Below, one piece after another: positions 30,079 to 35,302 of a stretch of 35,302 nt of DNA. The notes beneath the pieces were generated by a model. The model did no database searches. It was not told the origin of the DNA and saw only the letters and a program-made list of their open reading frames with translations. Made by a program: the position numbers and the translations under genes. Numbering within the stretch: the stretch's first letter is position 1; each line of letters starts with the position of its first letter. Source of the DNA: Thermoleophilia bacterium (GTDB taxonomy: Bacteria; Actinomycetota; Thermoleophilia; Gaiellales; Gaiellaceae); the NCBI GenBank assembly GCA_025929895.1, contig JAICPI010000023.1:1-35302 (forward strand), in the 5' to 3' direction.

Positions 30079-30333
30079 TCAGCGACGCGTCCAGTCCCGG
30101 AACGCCGTGAGCAGACCGTCCCGAGCGTCGACAGAGAGTGACTCCTCGGGCAGGCGGCCAAGGGCGCGGATCGTCTGCCGCATCTGCTCGAGATAGGTCT
30201 CGCAATACTCGCATTCGGCCAGGTGCGCCTCGAAGCGAGCCCGGTCGCGCGGCGAGAGCCGGTGCTCCAAGTAGTCGGTGACGACCTCCACGAGCTCTCG
30301 GCACAGCATCTCGGGCGGGTGGGTTTCGCTCAC
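30079..30333 (-). CDS. Zinc-finger (zf-HC2) anti-sigma factor
   Basis: An 84-residue protein of the ZAS/zf-HC2 type: MLCRELVEVVTDYLEHRLSP and the zinc motif H-L-A-E-C-E-Y-C (H-x3-C-x2-C) around residues 34-41, followed by a helix LEQMRQTIRALG. In this family the domain wraps around the sigma factor and holds it inactive, often releasing it on oxidation. No membrane segment follows, so it is a soluble regulator. GTG at 30333 overlaps the TGA of the sigma-factor gene by 4 bases (GTGA), the usual coupling of such pairs. A longer open frame upstream lies over the sigma gene and is rejected. Confidence 0.88.
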   Translation of the reverse strand: MSETHPPEMLCRELVEVVTDYLEHRLSPRDRARFEAHLAECEYCETYLEQMRQTIRALGRLPEESLSVDARDGLLTAFRDWTRR

Positions 30334-30998
30334 GTCGGCTCCGTCGCGTCGAAGTACCACTCGAGGGCGTTCCGAACGCGTGTGCGCGCCCGGTGCAAGA
30401 GCACACGCTGGTTGGTGTCGCTCAGGCCCAGGACGTTGCACGTCTCGGCTGCGCCCACGCCCTCGAGATCGCGCAGCACGAGCACCTCACGCTGCAGCGC
30501 GGGTAACGCGGCGATCGCGTCGACGATCACCCTCCGCGTCTCGCTCGCAAGGAGGGCGTCCTCCGGCAAGGGCCACGGCACAGGACCCAGCGCCCAATGG
30601 CCGGCCCAGCGTCGACTGTCCGGAGGCCGAAACCGCGCCGGCTCCACCGCCGCACCAGCCACGTCGGCAGGGAGCGGGACCGTCCGCCGCTCCACACGCG
30701 CGCGCGAGCGCGCGAGGTTGACCACGATGCCGAGCACCCAGGTGCGAAGCGACGAGCGACGTTCGAAGCGCCCGATGTCGCGAAGCACGGTCAGCCACGC
30801 CTCCTGGACAACCTCCTCGGCAACCGCCCGGCTCTCGACGTGAACGAGCGCCAGACGGAGCATCACGCTGCTCCATTCCTGCATGAGCTCGGCGAAGACG
30901 CGCTCGTCACCCTCGCGGATCCCCTCCAGCAGCGCGCCCTCGGTGCCTTCGGCGTGGTCGAGCTGGGACGACGCGCCCGATGAGCTTGGGTGGCCCAC
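30330..30998 (-). CDS. ECF-type RNA polymerase sigma factor
   Basis: A 222-residue group 4 sigma factor. Region 2 spans about residues 20-95 (RVFAELMQEWSSVMLRLALVH, then AEEVVQEAWLTVLRDIGRF, then SLRTWVLGIVVNLARSRAR). Region 4 (about 160-215) has LPALQREVLVLRDLEGVG, then AAETCNVLGLSDTNQRVLLH, the helix-turn-helix. A long linker with WAGHWALGPVPWPLPEDALL separates them. GTG at 30998 gives the start; it overlaps nothing on the same strand. The next gene encodes its zf-HC2 anti-sigma factor, translationally coupled. A LuxR-type gene is divergent (103 bases between starts). Confidence 0.93.
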   Translation of the reverse strand: MGHPSSSGASSQLDHAEGTEGALLEGIREGDERVFAELMQEWSSVMLRLALVHVESRAVAEEVVQEAWLTVLRDIGRFERRSSLRTWVLGIVVNLARSRARVERRTVPLPADVAGAAVEPARFRPPDSRRWAGHWALGPVPWPLPEDALLASETRRVIVDAIAALPALQREVLVLRDLEGVGAAETCNVLGLSDTNQRVLLHRARTRVRNALEWYFDATEPT

Positions 30999-31100
30999 GA
31001 GCCGATTTTCGCAGCGCGTCTCCTACGCGGCCAGCAACTTCGCCCGACGCGCCTCGTGGCGTCCGAGACGGGGGCCGAAAGCGGTGGCAACGAGGGCCGG

Positions 31101-32762
31101 ATGCCGCAGAATGGACTCGTGAGCGTGGACATTCGCTCGGCCGGAGGTGCGCTCGAGCGCGGCCGCGCCTCGTCCGCGAGCCATGCGTGGCGCGAGGCGT
31201 ACGAGTCGCTCTCGCTCGCCGACGACGCGCGCCCCCTGGGGCCGGAGGACCTCGTGCTGCTCGCGACCTCCGCCTACATGCTCGGCCGGGAAGACGAGTA
31301 CGTCCGCGCCCTCGAGCGCGCTCACTACGCCTATCTCGACTCGGGTGAGGTTCCGGCGGCCGCGCGCTGCACCTGGTGGATCGGGCTCAGCTTGCTGCTC
31401 CGCGGAGAAGCAGCGCCCTCGACGGGCTGGTTCGCGCGCGGCGAGCGGCTGCTCGACGGCGAGGAAGGCGAGTGCGTCGAGCGCGGCTACCTCCTCCTTG
31501 CTTCCATGCTCGAGAGCTTCGCGGACGGCGACTTCGAAGCGGCGAGGGCGAAGGCCGCAGAGGCCGTGGCCATCGGCGAGCGTTTCGGCGATCGCGACCT
31601 GGTCGCGCTGGCAGTGATGGACCTGGGACACGCGCTCCTCGAGCTCGGACGGGCCAGAGAGGGGCTCCGGCTCGTCGACGAGAGCATGGTCGCGGTCACG
31701 AGCGGCGAGCTCTCTCCGATCGTCGCCGGCATCCTCTACTGCAACACGATCTCGGTCTGTCAGAGCGTGTACGAGCTTCGCCGTGCGCGCGAGTGGACGA
31801 CCGCCCTCACGAGCTGGTGCGAGCGTCAGCCCGACATGGTGGCCCACACCGGCGTCTGCCTGGTTCATCGCGCCGAGATCATGCAGCTGCAGGGAGGCTG
31901 GCAGGCGGCCCTCGAGGAAGCCGAGCTCGTCGCGACCCGGGGAGTCTTGAACCAACGAGCGTTCGCCCGGGCGCTCTGCGTTCAGGGAGACCTGCATCGC
32001 CTGCGCGGCGACTTCGGAGCAGCCGAGCGGGCCTATCGCGCAGCGGCCCGGCAAGGCGCGCAACCGCAGCCGGGACTCTCGCTGCTCCGGCTGGCGCAGG
32101 GGAACGTCGACGGAGCCGTTGCCGCGATCCGCAGGGTGATCGGTGAGACCGGCCAGCCGCTCGAGCGAGCGGCGCTGCTCCCCGCGTACGTGGAGATCGC
32201 ACTCGCGGCCGGCGAGATCGACGAGGCAGTGCTCGCGAGCGACGAGCTCGCGGGGATCTCGCAGCTGCACGAGAGCGAAGCTCTGACCGGTATGTCGGCC
32301 CACGCGCGGGGCGCGGTTGCGCTCGCTCGAGGCGACCCTCGGGCCGCCCTGACCGAGCTGCGTCGGGCGTTGCAGGTGTGGCAGGAGCTGGGCGCGCCGT
32401 ACGAATCCGCGACAGCCCGTGTCCTCGTCGGCGTTGCGTGCGGAGCGCTCGGCGACGAGGAAGGCGGTGCGCTCGAGCTCGAGGCGGCCCGCACCGCCTT
32501 CGCGGAGCTGGGCGCGCGCCCGGATCTCTCGCGCGTGGCGGCGCGGATCTCGTCCTCGGGGTCCGATCCGCAGGGGCTGAGCGCCCGGGAGCTGCAGGTG
32601 CTCCGCCTGGTGGCGGCCGGCGAGACGAACAAGGCGATCGCAGCTGCGCTGGTCCTCAGCGAGAGGACGGTCGACCGCCACGTCAGCAACATCTACGCGA
32701 AGCTGCAGGTGTCGTCCCGCGCGGCGGCCACCGCCTACGCGTACGAGCACGGACTGCTCTGA
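31101..32762 (+). CDS. LuxR-type regulator with a long helical repeat region
   Basis: A 553-residue transcription regulator. Most of the protein (about residues 10-480) is alpha-helical TPR-like repeats (AREGLRLVDESMVAV, then FGAAERAYRAAARQG and HARGAVALARGDPRAALTELRR). The last 65 residues hold a LuxR/FixJ helix-turn-helix (LSARELQVLRLVAAGETNKA, IAAALVLSERTVDRHVSNIY). It lacks the usual N-terminal ATPase of the LAL group. ATG at 31101 is chosen, with GAGGG 5 bases upstream; a GTG at 31119 is close behind, and the longer open frame is antisense to the sigma gene. It is followed after 115 bases by a flavin oxidoreductase gene with a large palindrome between, so it may control itself and that gene. 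Confidence 0.85.
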   Translation: MPQNGLVSVDIRSAGGALERGRASSASHAWREAYESLSLADDARPLGPEDLVLLATSAYMLGREDEYVRALERAHYAYLDSGEVPAAARCTWWIGLSLLLRGEAAPSTGWFARGERLLDGEEGECVERGYLLLASMLESFADGDFEAARAKAAEAVAIGERFGDRDLVALAVMDLGHALLELGRAREGLRLVDESMVAVTSGELSPIVAGILYCNTISVCQSVYELRRAREWTTALTSWCERQPDMVAHTGVCLVHRAEIMQLQGGWQAALEEAELVATRGVLNQRAFARALCVQGDLHRLRGDFGAAERAYRAAARQGAQPQPGLSLLRLAQGNVDGAVAAIRRVIGETGQPLERAALLPAYVEIALAAGEIDEAVLASDELAGISQLHESEALTGMSAHARGAVALARGDPRAALTELRRALQVWQELGAPYESATARVLVGVACGALGDEEGGALELEAARTAFAELGARPDLSRVAARISSSGSDPQGLSARELQVLRLVAAGETNKAIAAALVLSERTVDRHVSNIYAKLQVSSRAAATAYAYEHGLL

Positions 32763-32769
32763 GCCGAAG

Positions 32770-32801
32770 TACCCATTCCGCGGCGCCGCGGAAGTTGGGT
32801 A
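32770..32801. promoter_or_regulatory. Large inverted repeat between regulator and monooxygenase genes
   Basis: A perfect 18-base palindrome (32776-32793, TTCCGCGGC and GCCGCGGAA) lies inside TACCCA/TGGGTA arms (32770-32775 and 32796-32801) with two unpaired bases. It could be an operator of the LuxR-type regulator or its terminator. A TAGGTT box (32834-32839) follows, about 40 bases before the next ATG. Confidence 0.6.
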
Positions 32802-32877
32802 GTTCAACCGAAGAGGTCTGCCCCACGACGCCCTAGGTTCGTGAGCGAACCCGTGCACCCGGACGAGGAGGCGTCTC

Positions 32878-34083
32878 ATGAGCCGTGGATACGACGCGAT
32901 CGTGGTGGGGGCCCGTTGCGCCGGGTCGCCGACGGCGATGCTGCTCGCGCGCAAGGGCTACCGCGTGCTGGTCGTCGACCGGGCGACGTTCCCGAGCGAC
33001 ACCGTCTCGACCCACATGATCCACCCGCCGGGGGTGGCGGCGCTCGCCCGGTGGGGGCTCCTCGACCGCCTCGTCGCGACGGGCTGCCCGGCGATCGACA
33101 CGTACGACTTCGACTTCGGGCCCTTCACGATCAGCGGCCGGCCCGGAACTCCTGAGGCGCCGATCGCGTATGCGCCGCGACGAACGGCGCTGGACGTGCA
33201 GCTCGTCGAGGCGGCAGCGGAGGCGGGCGTCGAGGTGCGCGAGCAGTTCACCGTCGAGAGCCTCGTCTTCGAGAACGGCCGCGTGGTCGGCGTCCGCGGT
33301 CACGGCGCGGGCGGCCCGACCGTCACGGAGCGCGCCCGCGTGGTCGTCGGAGCGGACGGCCGGTACTCGTTCGTCGCCGGCGCGGTGGAGGCGGAGGAGT
33401 ACAACCAGAAGCCGAAGCTCCTGGCCGGCTACTACAGCTACTGGAGCGAGCTGCCGCTCGACGGTCGCTTCGGGAACTGGATCCGGCCGAGCCGCGGGTT
33501 CGCCGCGTGGCCGACGAACGACGGCTTGACGCTCGTCATCGCGGGCTGGCCGTACCGCGAGTTCGAGACGAACCGGAACGACGTCGAAGGCAACTTCCAG
33601 GCGACGATCGACCTGGCGCCCGCGTTCGCAGAGCGTCTCCGCGCCGCAACCCGCGAGGAGCGCTACGTCGGCGCTGCCGTCCGCGGGTACTTCCGCAAGC
33701 CGTACGGCCCCGGCTGGGCACTCGTCGGCGATGCGAGCTACAACACGGACTTCATCACGGCGCAGGGCATCAGCGACGCGTTCCTGGACGCCGAGCGCTG
33801 CGCGAGCGCCGTGGATCAGGCGTTCTCGGGAGCACGCAGCTTCGAGGACGCGCTCGCCGACTACCAGTCCACGCGCGACGCGCACGTGCTGCCGATGTAC
33901 GAGCTCACGGCCGAGTTCGCGTCACTCGAACCGCCGCCCCCCGAGCTGCAGCAGGTCCTCGCGGCCGTGCACGGCAACCAAGCCGCGATGGACGAGTTCG
34001 CGCGGGTCATTGCCGGGATGACGTCGCCCGCGGAGTTCTTCTCGGAGGAGAATGTGGGCGTCCTCCTGGCCGCCGCGGCTTGA
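32878..34083 (+). CDS. FAD-dependent oxidoreductase (geranylgeranyl reductase/monooxygenase type)
   Basis: A 401-residue flavoprotein of the group A monooxygenase and geranylgeranyl reductase superfamily. The Rossmann motif is VVGARCAGSPTAMLLARKG (G-A-x-C-A-G variant, residues 9-27) with the Glu/Asp at VVDRATFPSD. The second FAD motif is GWALVGDASYNTDFITAQG near 279-297. Between them lie APRRTALDVQLVEAAAEAG and RVVVGADGRYSFVAGAV, the DG motif. It would oxidise or reduce an unknown small molecule with NAD(P)H. The HMIHPPGV segment near 47-54 is typical of this subgroup. ATG at 32878 has GAGGAGG about 7 bases upstream. It follows a LuxR-type regulator gene and an operator-like palindrome. Confidence 0.88.
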   Translation: MSRGYDAIVVGARCAGSPTAMLLARKGYRVLVVDRATFPSDTVSTHMIHPPGVAALARWGLLDRLVATGCPAIDTYDFDFGPFTISGRPGTPEAPIAYAPRRTALDVQLVEAAAEAGVEVREQFTVESLVFENGRVVGVRGHGAGGPTVTERARVVVGADGRYSFVAGAVEAEEYNQKPKLLAGYYSYWSELPLDGRFGNWIRPSRGFAAWPTNDGLTLVIAGWPYREFETNRNDVEGNFQATIDLAPAFAERLRAATREERYVGAAVRGYFRKPYGPGWALVGDASYNTDFITAQGISDAFLDAERCASAVDQAFSGARSFEDALADYQSTRDAHVLPMYELTAEFASLEPPPPELQQVLAAVHGNQAAMDEFARVIAGMTSPAEFFSEENVGVLLAAAA

Positions 34084-34110
34084 CCGGCGCGTCAGTCCGG
34101 CGCTGTCGCC

Positions 34111-34857
34111 CTATTCGGAGATTCGTACGCGATGAGGGCCGGCAAGGCGCGAGGCCGTTGTGCGGCGCTCCTCCGCCGAGCGGCTGGCCGGGGCGAACGC
34201 GCTCCAGGTGAACCAGTGGCCGAACCTCCGCTGCAACGTACGGGGGCCGCTCATCGTCAGCTTGCCGGCTCGAACCGCGCCGCCCAGCTCGGCCCGTCCT
34301 AGGTAGATGCGGTAAAGCGTGGTGGTGTCGACGGTGATCTCGAGGTCGACGTCGAAACCCGGATGCTGGAGGCAGACAGAGACCTCGGACGGCTCGAGAA
34401 CCATCCAGTAGCGGCGCTTGGGGTTGCGAAAGTCGAACTTGACCACGGTTCGGTTCGGTGGGAGACGCCGGCGATCGACGTGGCGGGCCATCCAGACGAT
34501 CAACAGGTCGGGATCGAGCTCCTCGGGGCGCGGGTCGGTGAACGACCACGTTGCCCCCCACTCGCCGATCGCCTGCACGACCGGCTGGAGGTCACGACCG
34601 GCGGATGTGAGGCGGTACTCGAGGGTGCGGCCTTTGGGGCCTGTTCTGCGCTCGACGACCTCGGCTCGCTCGAGCGCGCGCATGCGGTCGGTGAGGACCG
34701 AGCGCGAGATGCCCGGGAGGCCGCGTTGGAGCTCGTTGAAGCCGCTCGCGCCCCCGAGCATCTCGCGCACGATCAGAAGCGTCCAACGGTCGCCGAGGAC
34801 CTCGGTGGCCTTGGCAACCGGGCAGTACTGCGCGTAGCTGCGCATGGCGACCATCAT
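34111..34857 (-). CDS. HxlR-type transcriptional regulator with C-terminal SCP2-like extension
   Basis: A 248-residue regulator. Residues about 1-105 form a winged-helix HxlR domain (YAQYCPVAKATEVLGDRW, then LLIVREMLGGASGFNELQRG, then ISRSVLTDRMRALERAEVVE) with the early Cys (C12) that senses thiol stress in some HxlR proteins. The remaining 130 residues form an extra domain with RRYWMVLEPSEVSVCLQHPG and TLYRIYLGRAELGGAVRAGK, similar to sterol-carrier-like ligand-binding extensions found in other HxlR proteins. Start codons ATG at 34857, 34854 and 34845 are all possible; the first is used. It is divergent from an FAD oxidoreductase gene (94 bases between), a likely target. Confidence 0.83.
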   Translation of the reverse strand: MMVAMRSYAQYCPVAKATEVLGDRWTLLIVREMLGGASGFNELQRGLPGISRSVLTDRMRALERAEVVERRTGPKGRTLEYRLTSAGRDLQPVVQAIGEWGATWSFTDPRPEELDPDLLIVWMARHVDRRRLPPNRTVVKFDFRNPKRRYWMVLEPSEVSVCLQHPGFDVDLEITVDTTTLYRIYLGRAELGGAVRAGKLTMSGPRTLQRRFGHWFTWSAFAPASRSAEERRTTASRLAGPHRVRISE

Positions 34858-34938
34858 GGTAGACCCCGATCGGCCACAGGTCTGCTATTCGAACCGGTTG
34901 GTTCGAAACGAGAACTAGCCCGCCGGAGCAGGGAAGCC

Positions 34939-34944
34939 TAGGTT
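34939..34944 (+). promoter_or_regulatory. Candidate -10 box for a leaderless oxidoreductase transcript
   Basis: TAGGTT ends 7 bases before the ATG at 34952 with no ribosome site between. The same hexamer occurs before the flavin oxidoreductase gene (32834-32839). Confidence 0.5.
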
Positions 34945-34951
34945 TGCGCGC

Positions 34952-35302
34952 ATGGCCACCCGCACGCCGACTCCGCCTCTCGAGTCGACCGCGTTCGACG
35001 AGCTCGGCGGATCGTTACGCGGAGAGCTGCTTCCGCCGACCAGCCCCGGCTACGACTCTGCCCGCAGGATCTGGAACGGCGCGATCGACCGCCATCCGGC
35101 CTGCATCGCCCGCTGCACCGGCGTGGCCGACGTGGTCGCGGCGGTGCGCTTCGCACGCGACCACGACCTGGAGATCGCCGTACGGGGCGGGGGCCACAAC
35201 GTGGCCGGCACCGCGGTGTGCGACGACGGGATCGTCATCGACCTCTCGGCGATGCGGGCCGTCTGGGTCGATCCAGCAGGTCGCACCGCCTGGGTGCAGG
35301 CC
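34952..35302 (+). CDS. FAD-binding oxidoreductase (PCMH type, berberine-bridge-like), N-terminal part
   Basis: The first 117 residues of a flavoenzyme; the frame stays open to the window edge. The start LESTAFDELGGSLRGELL and GYDSARRIWNGAIDRHPACI lead to the FAD site: VADVVAAVRFARDHDLEIAV, then RGGGHNVAGTAVCDDG and VIDLSAMRAVWVDP. The His in GGGHN is the residue that in many berberine-bridge-type enzymes binds FAD covalently. These enzymes oxidise alcohols, sugars or complex natural products. It is divergent from the HxlR-type regulator gene, which probably controls it. The C-terminus and any BBE domain are outside the window. Confidence 0.88.
   Translation, partial: MATRTPTPPLESTAFDELGGSLRGELLPPTSPGYDSARRIWNGAIDRHPACIARCTGVADVVAAVRFARDHDLEIAVRGGGHNVAGTAVCDDGIVIDLSAMRAVWVDPAGRTAWVQA

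Overview
The window is about 35 kb of very GC-rich, gene-dense bacterial DNA. Many genes start with GTG, neighbouring reading frames often overlap by 1-4 bases, and start codons are preceded by TAnnnT boxes. Together with a post-COAP-type secreted protein, a two-repeat Ig-like surface protein, a YpfJ-type metallopeptidase and DUF1206, this suggests an actinomycete, most likely class Thermoleophilia (Gaiellales or Solirubrobacterales). The placement rests on protein style and base composition; no rRNA gene is present to confirm it. I see no phage, no complete insertion sequence, no CRISPR array and no origin.

Layout. 1-5760 (minus): a tightly coupled operon, read from a small helical protein through a CDF metal exporter, a YdfG-like dehydrogenase, a glycogen-debranching-type glycosidase and a GT4 glycosyltransferase into a MATE exporter cut by the window edge. 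5821-9421: two secreted proteins, an SRPBCC protein, a lipoprotein and tRNAs Lys, Glu and Val. 9467-12748: valS and a YpfJ-like zinc peptidase. 12788-16231: a 63-residue ORF and a large adenylyl cyclase/ATPase/TPR signalling protein. 16228-18485: an ECF sigma operon ending in a cyclodeaminase-like gene, divergent from a DUF1206 membrane protein. 18583-22673: MOSC protein, metallophosphoesterase, nucleotidyltransferase, M55 D-aminopeptidase with a coupled unknown gene, and an SDR that shares a bidirectional promoter with the peptidase gene.

22674-25217 is the richest non-coding stretch. It holds a terminator, a multi-hairpin region, a SAM-I riboswitch controlling a fused homocysteine methyltransferase/methylenetetrahydrofolate reductase gene, and a palindromic element of about 165 bp with no recognised identity. 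25218-30998 carries a YCII/DGPF protein, a secreted protein, an HD-GYP membrane protein, a MarP-like protease, tRNA-Asp, a tiny membrane protein, a methyltransferase and an ECF sigma/zinc-finger anti-sigma pair. 31101-35302 carries a LuxR-type regulator, a flavin monooxygenase-like protein, an HxlR-type regulator and the start of a berberine-bridge-type FAD oxidoreductase.

The genes form small regulatory and metabolic units. The most unusual signals concern genome organisation: four convergent gene pairs share a 4-base stop overlap (CTAG or CTAA), at least six genes look leaderless with a -10 box 6-8 bases before the start codon, one pair of divergent genes shares overlapping -10 boxes, and two structured intergenic regions lack an obvious identity.
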